A stretch of 64,000 nt of DNA from Chelonoidis abingdonii. Its lineage: Eukaryota > Chordata > Testudines > Testudinidae. The notes beneath the pieces were generated by a model, which was not told the origin of the DNA, ran no database searches, and saw only the letters and a list, made by a program, of their open reading frames with translations. The stretch's first letter is position 1, and each line of letters starts with the position of its first letter. Position numbers and translations under genes: made by a program. This document shows positions 22,316 through 33,932 of the stretch, piece by piece. The stretch spans positions 138,536,400 through 138,600,399 of the forward strand of contig NC_133772.1 of assembly GCF_003597395.2 (NCBI RefSeq), in the 5' to 3' direction.

Positions 22316-23038
22316 CACCACAGAATCCCGATATTGAACTCTGTCCATGGAGAGGGGGGTGTATATGCTTTTGGTTTTATAGGCTTTGAGTAAAGATGGC
22401 TCAGCAGTTTTGGAGTGTGTCACATGATGCTGTAGTCCCCTCCCACATTTTATTTGTAATTTACATTTAAATACGTGAATTACGTTTTCCATTCTATTTA
22501 CTTGTTCTATATCTAGCTGATGAGTAACACTCTGAATTAAACTTGTGTGACTTAAATGAAAATTATCAATATTCCACCTGCCACTACAGCATATATGCAA
22601 TATGAATGAATGTAGAAATACTTCTATAGCACCTTCCATTCACGGACCTCAAGCATTTTCTGTTCAGAGTCTTGCTGGGTCCATTGGTTACAGAAAATGT
22701 CACTCCAGGAAATTAGTTTCCAACATGGTATCAATTAGTCTGGTTTTGTCCCAGTTGGAAGTGTTGAAAACTGCTTTTCAGAATGGCATTGTGCTGAGAA
22801 TGACTTTCAAAAAAAATGTAAGACAAATAATGCCTTGGCCACATTAGGACCAAATGCCATGTTTGGTGAAATCATCTTTCAAAGTATTTTCTTAGCATGG
22901 TCTTTTTGTAGCCTCTTCAGGTACACAGATAGGATCCTCTGAAGCATTAGAAATTCCCTAGGATGTCCCAGAGTGCTGGGTTTTACATTTAAACCAGTAA
23001 GTTAGCTGAAAGATATTTAAAATTAGCTCCCTATAGAC

Positions 23039-23345
23039 CAGGGGCAGGCAACCTATGGCACGGGGGCAGAAGGCGGCATGCGAGCTGATTTTCAGTGACA
23101 CTCACACTGCCCGCGTCCTGGCCACTGGTCCAGGGGGTTCTGCATTTAATTTAATTTTAAATGAAGCTTCTTAAACATTTTAAAAACCTTATTTACTTTA
23201 TATACAATAGTTTAGTTCTCTATTACAGACTTATAGAAAGAGGCCTTCTAAAAAGGTTAAACTGTATTACTGGCACACGAAACCTTCAATGAGAGTGACT
23301 AAGTGAAGACGCGGCACAGCACTTCTGAAAGGTTGCCAATCCCTG
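23039..23345. mobile_element. hAT-type MITE with 8-bp TSD
   Basis: A non-autonomous DNA transposon of 307 bp. The left end is caggggcaggcaacctatgg. The right end is ggttgccaatccctg, an imperfect terminal inverted repeat of hAT type. The flanking direct repeats ctatagac (23,031-23,038) and ctacagac (23,346-23,353) agree at 7 of 8 positions, the size expected for hAT insertion. The interior is AT-rich without coding sequence. Confidence 0.88.
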
Positions 23346-23756
23346 CTACAGACAATATATCTGAGGGGGCTTGTGTTTATTCTAGCAAATACTTAAAAAT
23401 ATCATATGTTCCTGAACAGTGGTACAGCTATCTTTGTTTGTCAGGACTGTGAATAATTAACAGGTGCACAGGGATGAAATCTTGCCCCTTTTCTGACTAT
23501 TCTAGAAAAGAAGTGACAGTGTCAAGGAGGTGTGTTAGGCTGCTCTGCATTGCTGACATGCTTTGGGGAGCACAGGGTTTTTCTGGTACAGCAAGCTCTT
23601 GAGCAAGAGCTGTAGCTAGCTTCAAAAGGATATGTAATGGTTCCTTTCTCTTCATTCTCCAATTCAGGTCCCTTGGTGGGTGCCTGTGACAATTACTGTG
23701 CAATCCACTGTAAAAATATAAACAACCCACAACAGGGCAGAGGGTAAAACCTCACT

Positions 23757-23893
23757 GTGATGTTACACCCCATAGTCTTCATGGAAATATGGTTATGTTA
23801 TGCCATATCCATAACTGAAATGTACTTTATGCAAGATGAGTCTTGTAAGATATCATTGGGAAGGTTATAGTTTACTGAATGTGATCATTCCCC
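23757..23893 (+). mobile_element. Retrovirus-like LTR, 5' fragment
   Basis: Starts tgtgatgttacacc and keeps the order of blocks seen at 53.8 kb and (reversed) at 63.9 kb: tcttcatggaaatatgg, aactgaaatgtactttatgc and gagtcttgtaagatatcatt. It is an old fragment, cut by the CR1 that begins at 23,896. Confidence 0.6.
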
Positions 23894-23895
23894 TC

Positions 23896-24317
23896 TATTC
23901 GACATTGGTGAGGAGAAGTTGAGGGAACTGGGATTGTTTAGTCTGCAGAAGAGAATGATGAGGGGGGATTTGATAGCTGCTTTCAACTACCTGAAAGAGG
24001 GTTCCAAAGAGGATGGATCTTGACTGTTCTCAGTGGTACCCGATGACAGAACAAGGAGTAATGGTCTCAAGTTGCAGTGGGGGAGGTTTAGGTTGGATAT
24101 TAGGAAAAACTTTTTCACTAAGAGAGTGGTGAAGCACTGGAACAGGTTACCTAGGGAGGTGGTGGACTCTCCTTCCTTAGAGGTTTTTAAGGTCAGGCTT
24201 GACAAAGCCCTGGCTGGGATGATTTAGTTGGGAATAGGTCCTGCTTTGAGCAGGGGGTTGGACTAGATGACTTCCTGAGGTCCCTTCCAACCTTGATATT
24301 CTATGATTCTATGATAT
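23896..24317 (+). mobile_element. CR1 3' end, plus strand
   Basis: Well-preserved CR1 terminus: gaggagaagttgagggaact, [20 protein letters not shown] and [20 protein letters not shown] in the frame 24,033-24,227. Then comes the 3' UTR and the terminal repeat attctatgattctatgat. It is 5'-truncated at the junction with the LTR fragment. Similarity to the copies at 7.5 and 28.0 kb suggests a comparatively young subfamily. Confidence 0.9.
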
Positions 24318-24384
24318 GGAGATTGAACATACGATCCATTGTTTCAGTGTATCCTTTGGAAAGTTGCTCCATTGTGTCTTTATT

Positions 24385-25025
24385 GACAGAGATCTGCAGA
24401 TGGAAAGTAAGATCCTGGTTTACAATGTAGTAGTCAGCCCCACTCTTTATTAGTGTGAAACGTGTCTGACATACCAAAGCCATCCTGAGCATCTGGAGAG
24501 GTACCATGAGTGCTGCCTTTGGAAGATTCTCCGTATCAGATGGGAAGATCATCACACCAATACCAGCATTCTCTCTGCACCTAACATCACCAGTGTTGAG
24601 GCAAAGATTTTGAAACATCAGCTTCGCCTGGCTGGCCATTTATAGGAAAGCTGATACTTGTCTTCCAAAGCAAGTCCTCTTTTCTCAACTTATTCATGGT
24701 AAGAGGATCGGTGGCCAGAGGAAATGCTACCTGAAATATATCTTGACCCCTTGGATTGGGAAGAGCTGGCTGGCAAGAGACCGCAATGGCACTGCATCAT
24801 ACACCAAGCCTCATCCCATTTTGAAGAGACTTGCCTTGCTTCAGAGGCTGAGACATGGCAGAGGAGGAAGGAAAGGGCACAGCATAGTGGCCAGAAGCTG
24901 TGCTCTGTCCAAGCAACCCACTGTCACATATGTGGAAAAACATCTAAAGCACAAAGACTCCTCAGCCATTTTAAGTCTCATCAATGACTTTTCCCCCAAC
25001 AGACATCATCCTTGTATCAAGGGAT
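24385..25025 (+). pseudogene. Non-CR1 LINE ORF2 C-terminus with C2H2 finger
   Basis: A plus-strand fragment broken into frames. It carries the post-RT blocks CETCLTYQ, HLERYHECCLWKILRIRWED, TSVEAKILKHQLRLAGH and WEELAGKRPQW. The last frame (24,724-24,987) ends with a C2H2-like finger CHICGKTSKAQRLLSHFKSH, a known feature at the end of one group of vertebrate LINE ORF2 proteins. Stops occur near 24,640-24,720. It may be the C-terminus of the family whose RT core lies at 10.0-10.9 kb. The clade is not certain. Confidence 0.75.
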
Positions 25026-25844
25026 AGCTGCCAGTGCTGGTCTGTTTTTAACCCAGATACATGGCCAGTAGCATTCTCATAGCAGCTTCAGCAGTATTTC
25101 CCTTGGGTAGGCTCAGAGAAATACCACTTATGTTCCATCCACACCTTAAACAACATTTATCCCTGAGTTTAGCCCCTGGATTACATTACTTTGTTTATAA
25201 GCCTCTGGGAAGTGTGCTTTTATTTTAGTGACTGCTAGCTGGATGAGCCGGGAGAATAAAGAGTAATTGGCAAGAGTTATAGCTTGAGTGTCAGTCTCTG
25301 GGGTGTGAAACTAAATAGCAGCATAGTTCCCAATGAATACTGCTGCCTTGTGTACACTATGGTAGTAAATATCTTATGTGAACTGCAAATCATTTTAAGG
25401 TCCAACAGAAAATGCATGATGGTCACTGTTAACTACTAAAAGTAATTTCCTGCCTTCACAGTTTACTCTTCACTGCTCCTAGCCCTGCTGTTTAGAAGAG
25501 TGTGTATATCTGCAACATAGTCCTGCTGTCAGATGTAAATCTCTCTAGAAACACTGTTTATGTTTTTGGATGGTGTTAGATGAAGTTTCTGCTAATGTCC
25601 CAGTCTGTTCAGGTCAATGTATTTATGGTATATTAAGTATTAGAAAATGAAAACTGTTACTACAGTCGCATTTTTGTGAGGTTAGGAAAGAGAATCTGTG
25701 GAAGGACAAAGATGCCTTCTTAAAGGCTGCTAGTTTTACCTGGAAGTCAATTTAAACTGAATAAAAACTAAGCTGTACTTTCCACAGGGAGAAGCTGAAG
25801 AACATTATCCACCTTTAAAAAAATCTGTAAGCAGATTCTGAATG
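25026..25844. other. No gene seen
   Basis: AT-rich sequence without recognised repeats or coding motifs. Confidence 0.45.
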
Positions 25845-26979
25845 AGCTGTCTCCTGACATCTAGTGGTGAGCTGTGGAAAAGGACTTCAGGAGCCGATCT
25901 TATTTGCATGGGCGCACACACCCTGCCGAGGTGCTCAGCATGATGGGATTGCTTGCGCACATGATCACTTGTGGCTGGTGTTGGATCCCCAGTCTCCTTG
26001 TTATCGGGGCATGAGTAATGAAGAGTTGTTATCCTTGTTGTGTGAATTGAGGGAGAGCAAAACTGTGCCTGGAATATCCCAATGGAGAGACTCACCCTAA
26101 TGACACTTGCTAGGCAGGGGACATGGGTTCCAAACCCCAATGAGTTGAGAGACTGTGGGGACAGGTACTTGTACCTAGTGATGTGGGCCCTGTTAAGGAT
26201 TCGAGGTATTACCCTTTCTCTCTCCGCGGTATAATAAAAGAGCTAATTTAGACTCAATTGAGAGTTGTTACATATTGCAGAGCTGAAATCACTAATATCT
26301 AGATCTAAGTATTAGATCTACTTTGGGACAAATGTCTCATTGCAAGAGACTGTGCACCAGCAGTGAGGCTCCCCACCTAACAGCTGAAATCACTCAGAGT
26401 TGTGTTAAGTGGTGGACCCTGAAGACATCTTGGTGAGTGGCCAGTCAGGCAGCTATCAGAAAGGTCCAGAGCAGAGTCCTGCAGAGAGGTGTGGCAATCA
26501 GCTGGAAGGGTGGGAGGTTAACCCCTCTTCCCCAGCGGGGGAGGTGAGCTCTGCAGATGAAGCTCTGAACTCTGGGTCTGGGTGAGTGGAGTGCAGAGAA
26601 GGGATTGGTAAGTTAAAGGGACTTTTGGGTGGTTGGACTTAAGAACCTGAGGGGAAAAGGACACTGCCCAACTTACTTGTGGGTGGGTCTTTTGCTCATG
26701 ATTTATGTTTATGAACCCTGCTTGCAGTGTGTTCCCAAATTAATGCTGAGTTACTTCCCTCCTTTTATTAATAAGTTTTTGCTACACTCAGACTCTGTGC
26801 TTGCAAGAGGAGAAGTATTGCCTCTTAGAGATTCCCAGGGGGTGGTGTGTAATTCTCCCAGGTCACTGCAGGGACAGCGGGGAAGTCAAGCCAGTTTTAT
26901 GCTGTATTGGTGAAAAGGAGCACCTATATACTGAACCCAGCCCTTGTTGCTGCTGGCTTCACCTGGCAGAAAAGTTACA
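25845..26979 (+). mobile_element. LTR-like repeat, retroviral type
   Basis: Several blocks are ones I know from turtle LTR repeats: ctcctgacatctagtggtga, ctctctccgcggtataataa (TATA-like), ggtggaccctgaagacatct, ttaataagtttttgctacac (polyA-signal-like region) and ccagcccttgttgctgctgg. It ends around gttaca at 26,979. I could not find a clear TG...CA boundary or a TSD, so extent and class are tentative. Confidence 0.5.
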
Positions 26980-27523
26980 AATCAAATGCATTAGGAGCAA
27001 AATTAATCTTAGAAACAACAAACAGAATGAGACAGAGCAACTGGAAAACTGCATATAATGTACAGGGATTTGATATATAGATCTCACCTCCAAGCAAATA
27101 ATGCCAAATCTGCTAAATGCCAACTCTGGGCAAATAATGCCTCTTTGGGAACAAGTGCTCTGTATAATAAATTATGAATATAGTGATAAAATACTAAAAA
27201 AACCCAGGGAACAGGAAAACTGAGTTTACACACTTCATTTATAAGACATGGCTACAGCAGTCACTCTAACATCCTGGTCACTTTGCTGCAAAACTAGCTC
27301 AAGAGAAGACTTGATCTCCACTGAATTAACTGAAAGCAATCCACATATGTGGAATTACACTGCTCATTAAAAAGGCTATTAAAGACTGCTGTATTATAAT
27401 TGACCTTAAACTAGCTGGTTGTTAGAGCTCCCTATTAAGCAGTAAAGTGGAGTGTACAGTGCACTGTAACTAAAGTTGTGCTCATTGCAAAGGAAGTGTA
27501 TGAAGATGACTTATGTGTGCCTT
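26980..27523. other. No gene seen
   Basis: AT-rich; includes A-rich tracts near 27,195. Nothing recognised. Confidence 0.4.
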
Positions 27524-27805
27524 AAGGTCATGTCTACACTGCAACTAAAAACCTGTGGCTGACCTGTACCAGCTGACACAGGCTCTCTGGGCTCAGGCTA
27601 AGGGGCTGTTCAATTGAAGTGTGGACAATTGGGCTCGGCTGGAGCCCAGACTCTAGCAACCTGTGAGTGGCCAGGGTCCCACAGTTTGGGCTGGAGCCTG
27701 AATGTCTACAACACAATTAAACAGCCCCTTAGCCTGAGCCCCACAAGTCTGAGTCAGGGGCACGGGACAGCCACGGGTGTCTCATTGCAGTGTAGACATA
27801 CTTCA
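27524..27805. mobile_element. Palindromic (foldback) MITE
   Basis: About 280 bp. The ends are inverted: aaggtcatgtctacactgca on the left, and tgcagtgtagacatactt on the right. The interior is also self-complementary: ggctcaggctaaggggctgt (27,590s) against acagccccttagcctgagcc (27,720s). Harbinger- or Mariner-like origin is possible. The TSD is unclear (ttaa on the left is not repeated on the right). No coding content. Confidence 0.75.
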
Positions 27806-28039
27806 GTTTCTGCTGCCTGCTAGTCCTTAGGCTTTACAGGGGCTTTCTTACTGAAGGACTCCAAATGGCAACCCTGATACATCTGCAGGTGACCTGAGAA
27901 TGCCTCCAGACCATTCATTTGTGAAGGTATCTTTCTTTTCTCCTCTCGTTTAACCTGCACGCTGTTAACTGCATTCTCTTTGCGTAGTTTCTCATGCCTG
28001 CTTTATTGCTGATGTTTTCTATTTTCTTTCTGGCTCTAG
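27806..28039. other. No gene seen
   Basis: Short single-copy-like stretch between the MITE and CR1. Confidence 0.35.
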
Positions 28040-28040
28040 T

Positions 28041-28788
28041 CATAGAACCATAGAATATCAGGGTTGGAAGAGACCTCAGGAGGTCATCTAGTCCAACTCC
28101 CTGCTCAAAGCAGGATCAATACCCAACGAAATCATCCCAGCCAGGGCAATATCAAGCCAGGCCTTAAAAACCTCTAAAGAAGGAGATTCCACCATCTGCA
28201 GTGCTTCTCCACCCTCCTACTGAAACAGTGTTTCCTAATATCCAACCTCCCCCACTGCAACTTGAGACCATTGCTCCTTGTTCTGTCATCTGCCACCACT
28301 GAGAACAGCCAAATTCCATCTTCTTTGGAACCCCCTTTCAGGTAGTTGAAAGCAGCTATCAAATCCTCCCTCATTCTTCTCTTATGAAGACTAAACAAGC
28401 CCAGTTCCCTCAGTCTCTCCTCATAAGTCATGTGCCCCAGGACCCCTGATCATTTGTATATCCCTCCGCTTGACTCTTTCCAATTTGTCCACATCCTTTC
28501 TGTAGTAGGGGACCAAAAAATGGATGCAATACTCCAGATGTTGCTGCTTAGCTAGTCAGTGCCCAGCCTGTAGCAGTACATGGGATTCTTCCCTCATACT
28601 TCTCCTTGTTGAATCTCATCAGATTTCTTTTCTCCCAATTCTCCAATTTGTCTAGGTCACTCTGGACCATATCCTTACTCTCCAGTGTATCTACCTCTCC
28701 CCACAGTTTAGTGCCATCCGTGAACTTGCTGAGGGTACAATTAATCCCATCATCCAGATCATTAATGAAGATGTTGAACAAAACCTTT
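28041..28788 (-). mobile_element. CR1 3' half, minus strand
   Basis: Tail at the left (atagaaccatagaatatcag), then the C-terminus ([20 protein letters not shown], minus frame 28,174-28,431) and part of the RT palm (LFNIFINDL-like: MFNIFINDLDDGINCTLSKF, minus frame 28,548-28,781). The catalytic box is degenerate: FTDG stands where FADD is expected. It is joined at 28,790 to another CR1 3' end in the same orientation. Confidence 0.85.
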
Positions 28789-28789
28789 C

Positions 28790-29040
28790 ATAGATGCCAA
28801 GTGACCACTGTGCCCATTGAGTCTAACCTCTGGCATACCACAGGCCAGAGACCTGCCCCAGTTCAGGCCTTATTGCCAGTGTTAACATCCATCATGACCC
28901 TTGGTAAATGGTTCCAATGGCTAATTCCCCTCCCTGTTAATAATTTACACCTTGTTTCCAATCCACATTTATCTAGCTTCTGCTCCCAGCCCTTGGATGG
29001 CGTGGTACCTTGTTCTGCTGACACAAACAGCCCTGGCTCT
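28790..29040 (-). mobile_element. CR1-type 3' end, second copy
   Basis: Reverse complement of a CR1 3' UTR of another subfamily (atagatgccaagtgaccact; tgagtctaacctctggcat; ctcccagcccttggatgg). Head-to-tail with the preceding copy. Confidence 0.65.
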
Positions 29041-31211
29041 CGCACTTCCTCTCAGTGTGAGCTGGAGTGTTCCCGATTTCACAATTGCTTTCTGATGTTC
29101 ACTTAACAAATTATGAGAGAGCGAATGATGTGAATCAGGGTAACCAAGCAAAGCATGAACATTCCCCTAGTGACTGATCTTGTCAGTTTACACTCATGTT
29201 TTATCATTGGCTCAGATGGTTTGTTGTTGTGATCTACGTTTAGTACTAAGCCACTTGTATCTCAGTAATACTATTTTCTCCCGCGTGGATCACAACTTTT
29301 GGAATAAACTGAACCTCATGGCACATAACATAGCTTTCTTGTCCAATCTATATGATGCTGCTAAATCTGACATCCAGCATTCAAAGAGGCCACTCTTGGG
29401 CTGCGTGGATGCTATGGAAGGGGTGGGGGAAAGTGCATCCTACAAAGGGTGCGAAGAGAGGAGGACAAGGAGAATGAGCCCACTGAGAGAGTGCAGAACT
29501 CACACAGGGCACAGGAGCTAGCAATGCCCCAATCTGCCAACTCTTGTTTTTCTTCTTACAGCAACTAACAGGAAACACAGATTCTACTGCTCCTTGGCTG
29601 ATTCTGGCACCCTTGCCATGCCGAGCAGCCCTTTAACTGTGAGCAGGCTCTTTGAAACCAAGGCCCAGGTGGTGAGGGGCCATCTACAGCAAGGGTGACT
29701 TGGGCCCTGAGTTCATCGTGGCAGGCAGGGCTAGTCAGAGGAGCCTGGGGGAGTTCAGTGCCTAAAGGCCATTGGCAGGCACAGAGAGCCAGGGCTGGGA
29801 GCTCTGGCAATCCTGGGTACAAAGCACAAAGGCAGTGCAGTGTCCTGGTAAAAGCTGAGCACTGACGTGAAGGCACCTAGCCTCTCACTGGCTCTGAAGC
29901 TTGGGGCTAGTTATGTAAGTTCTCCGCAGAGTGGCAACCCCATCCATCAAACAGGGAAAGCTGCTGAACCCGCAGATGGCTGTAAGGGCCTCCCAGGGGA
30001 GGCCCAGGGCTGATGAGAGTGCTCACCACTGTTTCTCAAGGAAAGCTTGACTTAGGATCAGAGCCTGGCTTTGAAGGAGTCCTACTGTCCCCTCCTTCTC
30101 CAGCTGGGTCAACCCGGTTCAGAGGACAAAGCATAACTGCAACAGGCCTGGTCAGGCTGCAGCCAGTCTCTGAGACAGCTCATGTGTGGGTCCCAGAAGC
30201 CACATCATCATTAATCCTCCCTCCCTCATGGAGTTTTCTGGGAGCTTCAGGTAGCCAAGGGGGAAGAAGGGAAGTGGAGGGTGAGCTAGGTCCTCACCCA
30301 GGGCCCAAGGCGAGAGAGGCCAGGGCTGGCTCAATGACTTTTGGCTGCCACTCCAGATCAACCTCCCCTGGGCCACTTCCTACCTTCCCTGTTTTCCCTG
30401 CAGTGTGGGGCATGGGCCCAACCTTCTGCTGACCCAGTGTCAGTATTCAGAGGCCCAGGTGTGGGACAAGTGGCCCAGCTCATTTTCAGAGCCCAGTAGT
30501 TCCCCCTAGCTAGGGGAAGGAGGTCACGTCTCCTAGCTGAGTTTTATTCAGAGTCTCGGTCCTTCCCCTGCAGATCACTCTGCCCCAGCAGCTGCTGCAT
30601 GTCTGCCTTCCTGTACCCAGTCCCTCCTTCGCGCTCCCTCACTGAACAGCCAGAGCTCCCTTCTAAGCAGGGCCTGTGTAGGGAGCAGGGCCAGGAGCTG
30701 CTGCTGAGTGGGGCCTTCTTGGCCCCCTCTTTTAACCTCAATGCCGGGTCTGTAACCCATCCTATTCACAAAAAGCCATTTAAGAGGTGAACTGGACACA
30801 GTTTATACCAACCTCCCTGAGGAGAAGATGTCTGATGGTCAAAGTATCTCATCTGGCAGACAAAGGCAGAACAAAAAATGGGGGAGGAAAGCCCAGGCCC
30901 TGACCCAGGGACTCTATAGTTGGCAGCCATATATTGCCCCTTGTCCATCTCCGCCATCTCCTTCTCTGGGCCACTTCCCTCACAGCCCCAGCACATCCTC
31001 TGCCCTTGTGTCAGGGCCTCAGTTGGCAGCCATCAGCCTGGAGCTTCCTCATACTCTGTTGACCCTGCCCATTGTTCTCCCATCACTAAGCCGCCACCCC
31101 TTCTCCCTCAAACTCCAGGGAGTGACTGCCCCTGCTCTGATCAGCAGCGCCTTCTTATATGGACCAGTCTGGCCCTGACTGGCTCCTCCAATAAATCTTC
31201 CCCTAATTAAG
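29041..31211. other. No gene seen; GC-richer stretch
   Basis: About 2.2 kb of GC-richer DNA with several 60-140 codon frames overlapping on both strands (for example 30,013-30,432 plus and 30,152-30,376 minus). None shows a recognised domain, and the antisense overlaps argue against real coding. Confidence 0.5.
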
Positions 31212-32752
31212 TTATTGGACTGCATTGCAGACAACTTTTTATTTCAGAAGGTTGAAAAAGCTACTGGGGGGAAGCAGTTCTAGACTTGATTTTAACAAAT
31301 AGGGAGGAACTCATTGAGAATTTGAAAGTAGAAGGTAGCTTGGGTGAAAGTGATCATGAAATCAGAGTTTGCAATTCTAAGGAAGAGTAGAAGGGAGTAC
31401 AGCAAAATAGAGACAATGGATTTCAGAAAGGTGGATTTTGGTAAGCTCAGAGAGCTGATAGGTAAGGTCCCATGGGAATCAAAACTGAGGGGAAAAATGA
31501 CTGAGGAGAGTTGGCAGTTTTTCAAAGGGATACTATTAAGGGCCGACAAAGCAAGCTATTCCGATGGGTAGGAAAGATAGAAAATGTGGCAAAGACCACC
31601 TTGGCTTAACCACGAGATCTTGCATGATCTAAAAAATAAAAAGGAGTAACATAAAAAATGGAAACTAGGTCAGCTTACAAAGAATGAATATAGGCCAACA
31701 ACACAGGAATGCAGGGGCAAGATTAGAAAGGCAAAGGCACAAAATGAGCTCAAACTAGCTACGAGAATAAAGGGAAACTAGAAGACTTTTTATCAATAGA
31801 TGAGAAGCAAGAGGAAGACCAAGGACAGGGTAGGCCCACTGCTCAGTGAGGAGGGAGAAACAGTAACAGGAAACTTGGAAAAGGCAGAGATGCTTAATGA
31901 CTTCTTTGTTTAGGTCTTCACTGAGAAATCTGAAGGAATGTCTAACATAGTGAATGCTTATGGGAAGGGGGTAGGTTTAGAGATAGAATAAAAACAAAGG
32001 AAACACGTGTTAACAATCACTTAGAAAAGTTAGATAGCCATCTGTCAGCTCGAAGGCCTGATATGAAATGCATCCTAGGAATACTCAGGACGTTAATAGA
32101 GCGAGATATCCAGTGAGCCTCTAGCTATCTATCTTATGGGACGAATCCATGAGAGGACGCGAGAGAGATCTCCAGAAGAACTGGAAGGGCAAAATATAGT
32201 GCCCATGCTATCAAAAGGGAAAAAACAACCCCAGCAAGACTACAGACCAGTTAGTTTACTTGCATGTGCCGGGGACAATAATTGAGAAGTAATTAAAGAA
32301 TTCATGCAGACAACTTGGAACTGAATGATGTAAGGTATAGGGAATAGCACAGCTAGGATTGATAAAAAACAATCAGGTCAAAACCTCCCTGATATGATTT
32401 CTTTGTAGGATAAAACGAGTCTATTAGTGAATAAAGGATGAACAGTGTATGGTGTGTATACCTATAGGACTTTCGAGAAGTAAGGGCATTTGAATACCGG
32501 ATCTTCAACATGAATGATCGCTCATATAACGGAATATCAAATTCTGTAGATGGCATAACACATTATAGAATAGGGGCTCTATAAGGTGGATGTATCAACT
32601 GGCTGGATAAACCGTACTCAGAAGTAGTTATTAATGGTTCGCAATCCTGCTGAAAAGTATAAAACAAGTGGAATTCCGGAGGGTCTGTTTTGGGACTGGC
32701 GCTATTCAAATATTCACTCAAAGACTTATATGTTGGCATAGAAAGTATGCTT
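31212..32752 (+). mobile_element. CR1 LINE, first part (ORF2 EN end to RT)
   Basis: Plus-strand CR1 beginning in the endonuclease C-terminus and linker: [50 protein letters not shown] in the frame 31,344-31,571. It runs through a strongly degraded RT (block RWMYQLAG and an SGIPEGSVLG-like block near 32,650) to 32,752. Here a Penelope-like element interrupts it. It resumes at 33,342, with several hundred bases of CR1 (FADD region to the post-RT segment) missing. Confidence 0.82.
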
Positions 32753-33341
32753 AAGCAGCAGAGAACTCTGTGGCACCTTGTAGACTAACAGACGTTTTGG
32801 AGTGTGAGCTTTCGTGGGTGAATACCACTTGTCAGACGCAGGTAGTGGAAATTTCCAGGGCAGGAGATAATATTGTTAACAAGCAAGCTAGAGATAATGA
32901 GGTTAGTTCAATCAGGAGGATGAGGCCCTGTTCTAGCAGTTGAGGTGATGAAAAAGGGAGGAGAAAACTGGTTCTGTATTTGCAAGCCATTCACAGTCTT
33001 TATTTTTAGTCCTGAGCTGATGGTGTAATTTGCAGATGAACTGAAGCTCAGCAGTTTCTCTTTGAAGTCTGGTCTGAAGTTTTTTTTGCTGCAGGCATGG
33101 CACCTTAAGGTTGATAGTGTGGCCGAGGACGGGTTGAAGTGCTCTCTACGTTTTGTATATTGCCATTCCTGATATCTGATTTTGTCTCATTTATCTCTTT
33201 CCGTAGGGACTGTCCAGTTTGGCCGATGTACATAGCAGAGGGGCATTGCTGGCATATGTGGCGTATATTACATTGGTAGATGTGCAGGTGAATGCACGGG
33301 CTGGTATGGTGATCTGGTTAGGTCTGTGATGGTCCAGCCAC
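32753..33341 (-). mobile_element. Penelope-like element with GIY-YIG endonuclease remnant
   Basis: Minus-strand element of about 590 bp. Its 3' tail is at the left (gactaacagacgttttggag; agctttcgtgggtgaata). Its 5' side carries the C-terminal GIY-YIG nuclease of Penelope-like retroelements. Reading minus, the region holds FTCTSTNVIYA (the GIY half) and, after a small frameshift, CQQCPSAMYIGQTGQSLRKE (the YIG half, with the following arginine). The RT part is absent. It is flanked on both sides by the same CR1 copy. The tail recurs at 53,974 and 63,284, and the nuclease at 56.4-56.9 kb. Confidence 0.82.
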
Positions 33342-33932
33342 CATGTTCTGGGTGCATTAACAGGTGTGTTATGAGCAGACACAAGAAGTCATTCTTCCAC
33401 TCTACTCTGTGCTGGTTAAGCCTCAACTGGAGCATTGTCAGTTCTGGGCACCACATTTCAGAAAGATGTGGGAAATTGGAGAGGGTCAGAGAGAGAGCAA
33501 CAAGAATGATTAAAGGTCTAAGAGAACCTGACCTATGAAGGAAGGCTGAAGAATTGAGTTTGTATAGTTTGGGAAAGAGAAGACTGAGAGGGGGCATGAT
33601 AGCAGGTTTTCAGTATCTAAAAGGGTGTTGTCAGGAGGAGGAGAAAACTTGTTCACCTTAGCTCTAATGCTGACAAGAAGCAATGGGCTTAAACTGCAAA
33701 ACAGGGAGGTTTAGGTTGACATTAGGAAAAAGTTCCTAACTGGGGTAGTTAAACATTGAATAAAATTGCCTAAGGGAGGTTGTGGAATCTCCATCTCTGG
33801 AAGTATTTAGAGCAGGTTTAGATAATGTCTATCAGGGCTGGTCTAGACAGTATTTGGTTCCTGCCATAGAGGCAGGGACTGGACTCCGATGACCTCTCGA
33901 GGTTCCTTCTAGTCTTGAGTCTATGAATTGGT
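33342..33932 (+). mobile_element. CR1 LINE, second part (C-terminus and 3' UTR)
   Basis: Resumes with atgttctgggtgcattaaca, then CFIPLYSVLVKPQLEHCQFW-like sequence, RVRERATRMIKGLREPDL (frame 33,326-33,538) and the 3' UTR to the tail near 33,930 (cttgagtctatgaatt). Orientation and subfamily match the part before the Penelope-like insertion. Confidence 0.82.

Noticed and set aside
28606..29106. 166-codon plus-strand frame
   Set aside because: Antisense of two adjacent CR1 3' segments.
30013..30432. 139-codon plus-strand frame in GC-richer DNA
   Set aside because: Overlaps antisense frames, Pro/Gly-rich by composition, no domain.
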